Assembly (NCBI GenBank): GCA_004151065.3
Contig: NWUY0300091179.1
Coordinates: 3,124 to 18,010 of the forward strand
DNA length: 14,887 nt
Direction of reading: 5' to 3'
From: Larix sibirica
Lineage: Eukaryota > Streptophyta > Pinopsida > Pinales > Pinaceae
This document shows positions 1 through 8,404 of the stretch, piece after piece. Position numbers and translations under genes: made by a program. Every line of letters starts with the position of its first letter. Positions within the stretch are counted from its first letter, which is position 1. A model generated the notes under the pieces. That model was not told the DNA's origin, did no database searches, and worked only from the letters and a program-made list of their open reading frames with translations.

Positions 1-822
1 AAACAACCTGTCATAGAGTACATGATTTTCTGAAAGCTTCAAGGAGCTTTGAATGTCAGCAATACTTTGATCTTATAGATCCAATTTGAAGTTATACCTG
101 ACAATTAGACAAGTGAACAATGTGTTTTCAATGCACTATACCACTTGTAATTAACCCAGAAATATAATTCATATCTGATCCTAATTAAATGGTTATCCTA
201 ACAATGATTTAATGATGAATTCCATCCTAGCAAACACTGTTGAACAAACCAGAAATTTAACCCAGCAATAAAGATGAAAAATAGATGCAACTAGGGCTAA
301 GTTTAAGAAGCAATTCGAGGAAATAATTCACCTTATTTTTCTGAGTAAAACCAACAAGCAAAACAGTTCCAAAAATGGTTCTAAAATCAGATTTAAACAT
401 GTAAGAGGAACCCTAAAGGGTATGACCTAGGTAGAGGTTTAAATGTTGTTCCAAGGGGGGAATTTAAACGCATAATTTTGGGTATTTTGCAGGGATATTA
501 TTAATGCCTAGGATGAATTAACTCTAGAATGCAAAACAAAAGAAAAAGAGTGCATATTTTGATTTTAGGTGGATAGAAACAATGGACTAGTGCCTAGGGT
601 TTGAAGTTGGGCTATTGGGTCAAATTGTCAATCATGGCTAGTAATGGGAAGCAACCTAGCATCCATAATAGCTAGGATTTGAGTGCCAAACCTTATCAAA
701 TTCAATAAGGCTAGAATTCACCCAAGGATTTTTGAGGGAATCACTTAAGTGGTTTCTTGAATTTTACTTTGGGCATAATATTCTTCAATAATGAAATCGT
801 AGGGCATACAATCAAGAGTAGA
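1..822. other. Intergenic or intronic sequence without recognisable gene
   Basis: AT-rich sequence with stops in all frames at short intervals and no long ORF. I saw no splice-framed exon, transposon domain or RNA gene. It could be intron of the CAP-H gene further downstream or intergenic repeat debris; nothing in the sequence decides this. Confidence 0.5.
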
Positions 823-838
823 GAGCATACAACCTATT
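823..838. repeat. Left target-site duplication of the SINE-like insertion
   Basis: GAGCATACAACCTATT here matches GAGCATACCACCTATT at 941-956 in 15 of 16 positions. The two copies directly flank a 102-bp insert. Its last two bases (837-838) are also the first two T of the element's T run, so the exact boundary is uncertain by a couple of bases. Confidence 0.85.
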
Positions 839-860
839 TTTTTTAAGCTAGTACCCACGG

Positions 861-871
861 AGTTTCGAACC
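861..871 (-). promoter_or_regulatory. Pol III B-box-like motif
   Basis: The minus strand reads GGTTCGAAACT, matching the B-box consensus GGTTCGANNCC except that the final position is T instead of C. It lies inside the SINE-like element. Whether it is still active cannot be told from the sequence. Confidence 0.6.
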
Positions 872-907
872 AGTGTGACCTTACATAAGGAGTGCCTTAA
901 CAGTACA

Positions 908-918
908 CCCATTCACCA
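908..918 (-). promoter_or_regulatory. Possible Pol III A-box-like motif
   Basis: The minus strand reads TGGTGAATGGG, a partial match to the A-box TRGYNNARNNGG, about 37 nt before the B-box. That spacing is within the usual A-B range. The match is imperfect and starts about 22 nt from the element's 5' end, deeper than usual. Confidence 0.4.
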
Positions 919-940
919 TCTATTCTATGCCCCGTGGGCC

Positions 941-956
941 GAGCATACCACCTATT
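941..956. repeat. Right target-site duplication of the SINE-like insertion
   Basis: GAGCATACCACCTATT repeats the left copy at 823-838 with one A/C difference. The single mismatch suggests an insertion of moderate age. Confidence 0.85.
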
Positions 957-2189
957 CATCCACAACCAATCAACTTAATCTTACTAAATAAAAAGCTTAC
1001 TTGCAAATGATACTAGAGAAGAAGCAATTGTTGATCAAAGAGTGAACCCCAAGCATTGGCAAAGCATCCACATCATAGTGCTACCATTGACCATCCATGA
1101 ACTTTCACCACAAAATATAATTTAAAGCCAAAGAAAGAGTTCTCCAAAGTGCACCTACCTCAAGCCATATCATCAACAAGTGTGCCAAATCATCACCAAT
1201 GGTCCATTTATCAACCACAAAGCTCAAAAGAAGGGAACTCTCTACTAGAAGAGGTCACAAGTGTAAATGAAGACTCCTCCAAGGTGGGACATAACCTACT
1301 CATGGTCCAAATGTGCCAATGTCTCATTCAAAAGAGGGAGCGTTATACTCAAAATCATGCCAAGTGTCCTTCCAAGGTCCAAAGTTTCTAGGACACAAGA
1401 ATGCTCTAGCCCAAATGCATAAAATCATATCCCCTAATGTGGCATGTGTGAGTGGAAGAAGAGGACGACCCCTAGATAAATGCCATGTGGATCATCAAAA
1501 TGTCTCCAAATATGTATAATAGGAGGGTGCTCTCCAAAGGTGGCCAAATCACCATTAAGTCAAATGTTATATCATGCTCATGTGAAAGAGGGGGGGAGAC
1601 CCAATGATGTACACCTAGGAGAAAACCATCAAATACATAAGTAATCACATGAAAAGATTAGCAAGTGCACTTTTCTAATAATTCAATCTTCCCTTAATTA
1701 ATATTCCATTAACTTTGAATTCACCATGGTGTGACCAATTATAAATGACAACATGAAATATGGCTCGACAAAAGTGCAAGATGACATGAAATGAATGTTA
1801 CACCTACTCAAATTCCTAGGGTTACACTTGACTGATGAGGCTTTACACTTATCTAATTGAATTAATACCACACATGGTATAACCAAGCTATGAAACAAGA
1901 ATTAAAAGTACATGAACTGCTATAGAGTAACACTATTTGACTCATTATGGTCATAACCGATATGCAAGAGAGAAATCCCCAAGTGTTAATGTGTCTTGGC
2001 ATATGTCATAGCATTTACATCAACTGCAACAAGGCCCCAACAATATCTTGCACAATAGTGGTGATTTGGCAAGTTGGAAGAGTCTCTGGAAAATATCCAT
2101 GGGTGCACCATAAATCTCATCATCATCTCTAGAATTGCTAGATGTGATGGAAAATCACATAGGCATATATCATCAAGTCACCCCTACAT
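957..2189. other. Unassigned sequence, no supportable gene
   Basis: Short ORFs occur here (for example 1149-1391 and 1947-2132), but none shows a recognisable domain and all look like chance. CTCCAA-type phrases recur loosely between about 1140 and 1560. Purine-rich runs occur at 1330-1340 and 1584-1599. The minus strand downstream of the gypsy relic (below 2190) would be expected to hold integrase if the element were intact, but I could not recognise integrase motifs. Confidence 0.4.
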
Positions 2190-2945
2190 GTCAGGGGGTA
2201 ACAGGCCCCAAACAACTGAAACAATTACTCATATCATTGCCATTGTTGGATTGCTTGTAACATGATGATTATCATATGTCAATTGGTGTTGCATTGCAGT
2301 AAGGGGATGATGCTATAATAAAGGAATGACTCTAATCACATAGTTAGAAGTGTCGATCTCAACAAAATAGAAGAAAGGGGAGATGGTAAGGCTTTTTGAT
2401 ATAAAGTCTTTTTATTAGATCTTTAAAATATTTTTATTGTTGATTGGTCCAAAGGTCAAGGTTCTTGTTATTTCTCTTCATAATTTGATTAAAGTAGGCG
2501 TCAATTGACATGAGAAGCTACAAGAACAAATCTGTGATAGAAGTTAGCAAGATTAAGGAAGCTATGGAGTTCTATAAAGTCCCATGGAGGAGGATAGCCT
2601 TCTATAAATTGTATCTTCTCTAGTTGATGTGAACACTCGCAGTTGATTATTGGATATTTATTATTCTTCATGGTGTATAAATACCTTCCTAGGTGAGTTT
2701 GGAGATTGTGTCGTGGAGTGTCCATAATGTTTGTCAAAGGTGATTTGGATGTTCTTCCTAGGTGTGACTATAACCAAGAATGTAATTGAGGTACACAACC
2801 ACAATTTTATTCATTATACACATGAATTCTATTGGGGCACTTAATCAAGTTGAACGGGTATGATATGCAATTGATACAATCCTTTGGTCTTGAATGTTCT
2901 CCTCCAAACTTCTTTAGGATATTGGAGACCTAATGGTAATTGGTT
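2190..2945 (-). pseudogene. Decayed Ty3/gypsy retrotransposon pol relic (reverse transcriptase to RNase H)
   Basis: Minus-strand translation in shifting frames gives, in order, WRRTFKTKGLYQL (about 2915), a degraded MPFGL-type segment followed by SAPIEFMCIMN (about 2850), VVVYLNYILGYSHT (about 2800), then IQFIEGYPPPWDFIELHSFL with NLANFYHRFV (about 2610-2520). Further on come MKRNNKNLDLWTNQQ (about 2470), a VEIDTSNYVI-like stretch (about 2360) and LQAIQQW (about 2240). This is the motif order of Ty3/gypsy reverse transcriptase, the connection region (ELRSFLGLANFYRRF type) and RNase H. It is dead: there are several stops and frameshifts, and the catalytic YLDD box reads YLNY (codons at 2793-2782). 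A deletion appears just before that box. No LTR, gag, protease or integrase was recognised. The relic stops close to the 5' edge of LINE-A. The longest open piece is 78 codons (2737-2501). Confidence 0.8.
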
Positions 2946-3003
2946 ATTGGAAGGCTAAGAAATACTGTCAAATAATAGTTAATGGAGATCAACTCATAGA
3001 CCT

Positions 3004-3294
3004 ATGACACTCATACTTAAGGACGAAGAACAATTGGTGCCTATTTCCTTCCACTTTAATCCCCTCTGCCTTCAAGATTTGGGGGTAATGGAGGCAATCC
3101 AAAGGGCCTGGAAAATCCAAATTTTAGCCCCCCCCTCATTCATTCGGGAATCCAGGTTAAAAGTAGTTAAAAACGAATTAAAAATTTGGATGAAGGTGCA
3201 TTACAAACCTCCTGATGCAAAACAAGTTGAAGTCCGAAAACAATTAAGCAATCTTCAACTAGAAATGGAAAACAATCCCATCACAAAACAATAA
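3004..3294 (+). pseudogene. LINE-A ORF2 fragment: endonuclease tail and linker before reverse transcriptase
   Basis: A 96-codon open stretch. It begins with VPISFHFNPLCLQDLG, resembling the sequence just after the SDHxP motif that closes the L1 (APE-type) endonuclease; the SDH itself appears degraded or lost. The basic helical linker follows (KVVKNELKIWMKVHYK, then QLSNLQLEMENN), ending in a TAA at 3292-3294. The same linker continues past the stop in shifted frames up to the reverse transcriptase. No independent function is expected. Confidence 0.75.
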
Positions 3295-3639
3295 GCTAAT
3301 AAAGGAAAAGAATTGACATAATTCTTTTTTAGCCTAAATTGACAGGAAGAAGAACATTGGAGATCAAAATCTAAGGATCATAGTTTTTTCACAAGCAGAC
3401 AAAAGCAAGGGTGCTAAGGAATAGGGTAAAGGAAATTACCAATAACTAGGGGGCCAAAGTCATTTCTTTCTTAGACATCAAAACGAAAGACTTTAATCAT
3501 TTTAAAGAGTTGTACACAGAAGATGAAAATACCACCGTTGAAGCTTTAGAAACCACTGTTGATGCTTCGAAAATCAGAAAACCTTTCTTCAGTCAATACC
3601 TCCAAAAATCACCTCAGCTGAAAATGAAGAATTATGTAG

Positions 3640-4660
3640 GGAAATAGTTGAGGAGGAAGTAATAGAGGCGATTTGGAATTTGGAGCCCAACAAAACCCCA
3701 GCAATTTGGATTCTCGATACACTTTTTCGGGTTTGCTAGCATATAATAAAATATGACCTATGCAGGATGCTTAACTGGGCCAGGAAGAAAGATAAAATAG
3801 GTGGAGGGACAAATTCCTCATTTCTGGCCCTCATACCAAAAGAAACAAGGTTGGTTAACTTCTTAAGATTTCACCCAATTTCCCTTTGTAATTCAACATA
3901 TAAAGTGCTGACAAAAATTGTGGCTAATCGACTTAAAAAAACTCCTCCCAAGGCTAATTTAAAAAAAACAAGGTGGTTTTATGCAGTAGAGGCAAATCAT
4001 GGACAATATAAATATTAGTGCAGGAGGCCATACACTCAAGCAACTCAACAGGAGACAAAGGCCTTCCCATCAAGCTGGATATGGCCAATGCCTTCAATTG
4101 GGTACGCCATTCCTTCTTATTTTGATGTCATGACAAAATTTGGTTTTAACAACAAATTTATAAGATGGATTAGAGCATGTATAGGAAATCCTTGGATAGT
4201 TCCACTTGTAAATGGCAGGGCGACGAGCATTTTCAAGGCCAACTAAGGGCTTAGGCAAGGATATCCTCTATCCCCAACCTTATATATCATCATGGCTGAA
4301 AGCTTAAGTAGAAAATTGGAGCAAGAAAGAGAGTTGGGGAGGTTGGTTGGCATTCAAATTGTAAGAAATGTCAAGTCGATAAATCAGTCACGGTTTGCTG
4401 TTGACATCGTCCTCTTGCAGGGAGCATCGACAGCCATAGCCACCTGCTTTAAAGTTTAAAATGATTCTAGATAAATTCCTCAGTGCTTTGGGAGGTAAAG
4501 TCAACAAAGTAAAAAGTCAAATATATGAGTGGAATTGTTCAGAAAGGACATTAAGAGCAATCTCAACCATTCTTGAATTCCCCTACTTGACGAAGTCGAA
4601 CTCCTTCAAATATTTGGGAGTCACGATCTCTATTGGAAAAGTCTCTTTCAAAGACTAGGA
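3640..4660 (+). pseudogene. LINE-A reverse transcriptase domain, catalytically dead
   Basis: Recognisable LINE reverse transcriptase segments in order: EAIWNLEPNKTP (about 3666), FLALIPKE then FHPISLCNSTYKVLTK (in the open stretch 3767-4018), motif A as KLDMANAF (from 4072), GLRQGYPLSP (4247-4276, where the family has a Cys at the Tyr), IIMAESLSRKLEQ (about 4287), and the catalytic box. The box should read F/Y-A-D-D but here reads FAVD (4394-4405), so one catalytic aspartate is replaced by valine. Downstream come GGKVNKVKSQIY and NSFKYLGVTISIGK (in 4461-4658), the usual plant L1 sequence after the palm. A frameshift near 3950 and several in-frame stops confirm decay. Confidence 0.88.
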
Positions 4661-5499
4661 GCCAGTAATCTAGAAAATATAAAAAACAGATTCTCTCATG
4701 GGAAGCTCAGTGGCTAAATCTAGCAGCCAGGATAATATTAATAAAATCAGTCATATCCTCTCTTGCAATATATCAATGCTCCGGCCTTCTAGCTTTAAAA
4801 GGGGTTTATAAACTCAATCGGAAAATATATAAGACAATTTCTTTGGCAAGGAGGGAAAACCAACAACAAGAAATATCATTTGGTAAACTGGAACATAGTA
4901 AGAGCACCCAAAGAAAATGGAGGCCTTGGTATAAAAGATCCCCAAATGATGAATTTAGCTCTTGGTGAAAAAGTTGTCTGGCGATTGTTAATAGGGAAGG
5001 CAGATTTGTGGAAAAAATCCTATAGTGCTAACTTCTTAAGTATTTCCAGACCACCAGCATTGAAAGAATAGAGCGATTTCATTGGGTAGGATCAGTTTCT
5101 CCGATATGGAAGCTGTTTAAAGCTTCTGCTCATATCGTTTCAGATCTTTTTAGTTGGAAACTATGAAACAGACTCACGTGTCATAGCCCTTTGGAAAGAA
5201 ACAATGACAATCAGGACCTCCGGCAGTGGATGCAGAGGCAAGGACTTCAAACTCTCTATGGTATCTTGGATTGGGACATCGTAACTGGAGCATGGGTAGG
5301 GTGGAAGATTAACAATCTGCCTGGGTGATTGGAAAATAAAAAAAATATTCTTCTAGCCAAGCTGAAAGGATGTGCCCCTGTAGACTTAAATTAGATAGAT
5401 AAAAGGTCATGGGGCTCTTGTTGAGGAACAGACCAAGTCAAAAAACAGTAAAAAAGACTCCTAAAAGATCTTCCTCATCCTCCTCGAGAGAGTCTTTGT

Positions 5500-5750
5500 T
5501 AAAACATATGGCACACTGACAGCATACCGAAAGTTATCATTTTCTGTTGGACCATGGTTTATGGGAAGATTCTAACAGTAGAAAACTTGAAAAAGCGGGG
5601 AATAAAAGGGCCATCGCGGTAGTGCCCTGTGTTGCAACTCTAAGTAAACCATCAATCACCTGTTTAAGGAATGCAGTTTTACATTACAAACGTGGGCCTA
5701 TGCCTTTGCAGAAGTTGGTGATATAGTTATTATTCCTCAAAATTGTAATG
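5500..5750 (+). pseudogene. LINE-A zf-RVT zinc-finger region
   Basis: In one frame the sequence gives ALCCNS (about 5620-5640), an in-frame TAA, then TINHLFKECSFTLQTW (about 5645-5692). The C-x2-C then H-x3-C spacing and the FxxC..W context fit the zf-RVT domain that plant LINEs and their relatives carry between reverse transcriptase and RNase H. The first cysteine of the usual pair appears changed to serine, so the finger is probably broken. Confidence 0.7.
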
Positions 5751-6126
5751 AAATGTTTGTAACATGGGGGAGTAAATACCTGGGCTCCCTTCAATCCAAG
5801 CCCTTGGTGGCATGATACTGGACAGATTTACCCAAATACCAGTGCTGGAAAATCTGGCTAGCGAGAAACAATGGTATCTTCAAACAAGAAATGCGAAATC
5901 CTCAGCAAGTTGCCAAACAAGCTTGCCAGTTATTAGCAGAAGCTATAATGGCCAAAGGGATCCCCAATTCTTTCATGAATACCTTAGAGGAACATGAAGG
6001 AATTGGTTAAGGGGCATTAGTTGTAGTGAGAACAAAAGACTGGTGAATCAACGTCTTCTAACAGGAAATTCTGGTCAGATTCGCATGAGACCACCATAAT
6101 TCGACAATCGGGTAAAGTCTCAAAAC

Positions 6127-6575
6127 CAGTGTCTTCTCTTCCTTGAGGGAGCTTCAAAAGGTAATCCAGGGGCAGCAAGAGCGGACATGGTCATTTTCAA
6201 CACCGAGTGACAAATAGAACTCATGTATGCCTGGGGATTAGGACACACAACAATTAATCAGGTGGAATCCTGGCCTCTCTGGCAGGGTTTAACTTTATTA
6301 AGAGAGAAGAAGATCAGAAAAGTGACAGTTGTAGGAGACTATGTTACTTATTCAGAAATTTTGAAAATTCAAACAATCAAAGGTTAATGAACTCCACAGT
6401 TTAACTGCCCGAATCAGAGCTCGTTCACAAACCTTTGACTCTATAGACTATATTCATGTCCTAAGGGAAAATAATGTCATTGTTGATCGAAAAGCTAATG
6501 AAGGTTCAAACCTCCCTCAAGGTGAAATAAGGACCCAGGGGCTCAAGACGGTTTGCTCACCGCCTATCATAGCTT
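6127..6575 (+). pseudogene. LINE-A RNase H domain, degenerate
   Basis: The frame around 6139 reads FLEGASKGNPGAARAD, where this RNase H type normally has F-x-D-G-A-S-x-G-N-P-G. The first catalytic Asp is therefore Glu here (6145-6147). After one stop it continues IELMYAWGLGHTTINQVE, keeping the second acidic residue, then LTLLREKKIRKVTVVGD, keeping the third. The C-terminal part (IHVLRENNVIVDRKANEG, about 6450-6505, then LPQGEIRTQGLKTV) leads to a TAG near 6573. Acquisition of an archaea-like RNase H by plant L1 elements is established; this copy belongs to that type by motif. The stop and the D-to-E change suggest it is inactive. Confidence 0.85.
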
Positions 6576-6664
6576 AGTTCTTATGTTTATTTGTTTTAAT
6601 GAATTATAATCTAAAGATACAGGATCATATAATGGGAAATCTGTTAGTGAAGGTGGTCAGTGTT

Positions 6665-7009
6665 ATGGTGTCTGGATGGTGAGGCCGAGGGGAAGTGGAT
6701 AGGATGATGAGCGAAATTCGGAGACTAATTTCAGAGTATATCTGGCATGTTCAAGATATCAAGGTCTCGATACACCAACTAGTTGGGAGGACTCAGAGCT
6801 ATTCGATAGATTCTCAGAGAAAAGTTGCAGAGATAGAGAGGTGTGTGGAGCTCTGGGAGAGCGCTATTGAAGATCTGTTGGGAATGGTGGCAATTCTGGG
6901 CACCAATAGTTGTGGGAATGACAGAGATGTCACAGCAGATAACCGCCCAAGCAGTCCCGGAACAATGACAGCAGAGGAGCCTGTGGAGCAAAGTGGACAA
7001 GCAGAATGA
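6665..7009 (+). pseudogene. LINE-A downstream ORF: coiled-coil-like protein after ORF2
   Basis: About 90 nt after the ORF2 stop an ATG at 6665 opens a frame interrupted once by TGA (6680-6682) and then open to TGA at 7007-7009. The first in-frame ATG after the break is 6704; the codon at 6695 is GTG and would not normally start a plant protein. The predicted product is about 100 residues. Its N-terminal half is helical with hydrophobic residues at heptad-like spacing (EIRRLISEYIWHVQDIKVSI, then KVAEIERCVELW). Its C-terminal tail is polar and acidic (SSPGTMTAEEPVEQ), and similar codons (EEPEEPVHELAS) follow the stop. I know no family for it. The same place in LINE-B also holds a coiled-coil-like frame with a polar tail, which argues that it is part of the LINE design rather than chance. 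Confidence 0.55.
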
Positions 7010-7316
7010 GAGGAACCTGAGGAGCCTGTGCATGAACTAGCATCTAGCAAGGAAGGCTAGCAACCTTTTAATGCTAATCTATGTTTTGTGCAGCAATTTT
7101 GTTACTAGGGCTGTTCTGTAGACAATACAGTATATCTGAGACTGGTCCCACATTGCTAATGAACTCTGAAACAGGGGATTATATCCACTACCCCTTCTTT
7201 TGTCTTTTGTATCCAACTGTTATATTGAACTCTGAAGTTTGAACTGTATCTTTGACTACTGAGATCTGTCTCAGCTTTTTTAATATAAAATCCCATAACC
7301 GTTTCTGTGAAAAAAA
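7010..7316 (+). other. LINE-A 3' untranslated region and poly-A tail
   Basis: AT-rich noncoding tail ending TTTTAATATA (7278-7287), 22 nt including CGTTTCTGTG, then seven A (7310-7316). LINE-B ends in the same arrangement. Confidence 0.75.
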
Positions 7317-8333
7317 TAATATAGGTGTTTAAACCCTAGGAAGAAACTGAATGCTACTGATGTTGAATCAAGCAACCTACATTTCATTGCATTACATGGA
7401 CAATTCTGGGTAAGGGCTCCATGTTTTTACTATCAAATTTTCAGTTGCAGCTGATAACTTAAGCAATGTAATTAAACTTTTAGGATGGAAAAGAGAGCAA
7501 ATACAAAAGGAGTGGATAAACGGCATCAAATGTGACGCCTCATATATTGTTGACACTTATCGTTTCAGTTAATGTAAATAATTGGCTTTTGCTTTGTGGG
7601 AGGTGGTTTTATCTCGATTTCATTTGTTGGCAGGTGAGAACACTTTAATTTAGAGGTTTCTTCTGTGCTGGTCTGCTGGGCAGTAGTATTTAGGTGATAC
7701 ATTTCATTCCTTTTCCATGAGCATATATTGTCTTCAGTTCTGTTTTCCCTTATCCATTATTTCTGTGTAATTTGTGTAGTGAAGAATATTTTCTGATCAA
7801 TTATTCTTGTACTTATCCATTCATTCTAGGCGTGGTTGTCCAGGTGCTTAAAAGTAAATCTGCTGTTGTTTCATATGATGGTAATAGTTGTTGAAGTGGT
7901 AATATTCCTAATAGCTTGAATAGTGACATTTCTTCTTTGATACGATGTAAGAGATCCCAACGTGATAATAACTGTAATAGTTTCTTATTAAGAAAAAAAT
8001 TACCAGTGTGTTTCTCAGTTTAGAACTTGAGTCAAAATTGTGTCTCAGGCATGCTAGACAAAATAAATAATAAGCTTCAATAATTCTCTCCTCCACTCTC
8101 TGGCACATCAAATATGCAGGTGCCTAAGCTAGGAGATTGTTATAAACCATGTTTTTTGAGATATGTAAAAGGATTTTATTTCAAAATGTTTTCACAAATA
8201 ATATTATCTATGATTAATTGCATTGGTGTGACTTTGATATATCATATAGTTTATATCAGAACAAATTGTCAGTAATTACAGGCTGGTATCTTTGGCACCC
8301 ATCCACTGACTCAATATTAATAATGACTTCCAG
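7317..8333 (+). other. Intron-like sequence before the first visible CAP-H exon
   Basis: No ORF above chance and no recognisable CAP-H exon. It is T-rich on the plus strand, as expected for a plant intron. It ends in a polypyrimidine-containing acceptor, with the AG at 8332-8333 directly before an exon that begins with two bases completing a codon. Confidence 0.55.
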
Positions 8334-8404
8334 AAAATGGTGAAGAGGGTGAAAATGGAGTTACAGATCAAGACAAAAGTGACGGGAAGAGGGATTTCCA
8401 AAAG
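8334..8404 (+). CDS. CAP-H: CAP-H exon 1 of this window
   Basis: 71 nt; enters in phase 1 (the first two bases finish a codon) and ends in phase 0. It encodes a polar linker beginning NGEEGENG and ending DFQK. Acceptor is ACTTCCAG, donor is GTCTGT. Sequence conservation is low, as in this linker of other CAP-H proteins; the call rests on position, splice borders and perfect phase match with the next exon. Confidence 0.75.

Larger units (their letters stand above)
839..940 (-). mobile_element. tRNA-derived SINE-like retroposon (minus strand)
   Basis: Read on the minus strand, the element starts at 940 and ends in an A run (T run 837-844 on plus). It has a B-box-like sequence GGTTCGAAACT (871-861), close to the Pol III consensus GGTTCGANNCC. 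About 37 nt upstream is a weaker A-box-like TGGTGAATGGG (918-908). The text between and around the boxes (AAGGTCACACTGGTTCGAA) looks like the 3' half of a tRNA. A near-perfect 16-bp duplication flanks it, the mark of target-primed insertion. The 7-mers CCCACGG (854-860) and CCGTGGG (932-938) are perfect complements and could pair like a tRNA acceptor stem. Known: tRNA-derived SINEs carry internal A/B boxes, an A-rich tail and target duplications, and use LINE machinery. Inferred: a short SINE mobilised by an L1-type LINE. Alternative: a retro-inserted tRNA pseudogene. The family name is unknown to me. Confidence 0.75.
3004..7316 (+). mobile_element. LINE-A: 5'-truncated, mutated L1-type LINE with RNase H
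   Basis: Plus-strand pieces in several frames reproduce the ORF2 order of a plant L1-type LINE. First is the tail of the endonuclease and linker (VPISFHFNPL, then LKIWMKVHYKPPDA, 3004-3293), next reverse transcriptase (about 3640-4660), the thumb and connection (GGLGIKDPQMMNLAL, about 4918), the zf-RVT zinc finger (about 5500-5750) and RNase H (about 6127-6575). After an ORF2 stop near 6575 there is a second ORF (about 6665-7009), a 3'UTR and seven A residues (7310-7316). No ORF1 and no endonuclease catalytic core are present, so the copy is 5'-truncated, as is common for LINEs. Many stops and frameshifts make it non-autonomous. I could not find a convincing target-site duplication, so the 5' boundary is approximate (about 3000-3030). 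It lies in the same orientation as the CAP-H exons and may sit in a CAP-H intron. Confidence 0.9.

Noticed and set aside
839-940. Functional tRNA gene
   Set aside because: The A-box is too far from the 5' end, the T-arm stem pairs poorly, and the element has a poly-A tail with target duplications, so it is a retroposon rather than a working tRNA gene.
1584-1599. Purine run that could be the polypurine tract of an LTR retrotransposon
   Set aside because: No LTR pair, no element of matching orientation, and no TG..CA ends could be placed around it. The gypsy relic is on the other strand.
2757-2767. TAGGTGT near 2760 matching sequence just after the LINE-A poly-A as a target duplication
   Set aside because: Only seven bases match, and the site is about 240 bp left of the LINE edge within gypsy-related sequence. 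Chance is likely.
6695-6697. Start of the LINE-A downstream ORF at 6695
   Set aside because: The codon is GTG, which is not a usual start in plants. ATG at 6704 or, before a stop, at 6665 is more plausible.
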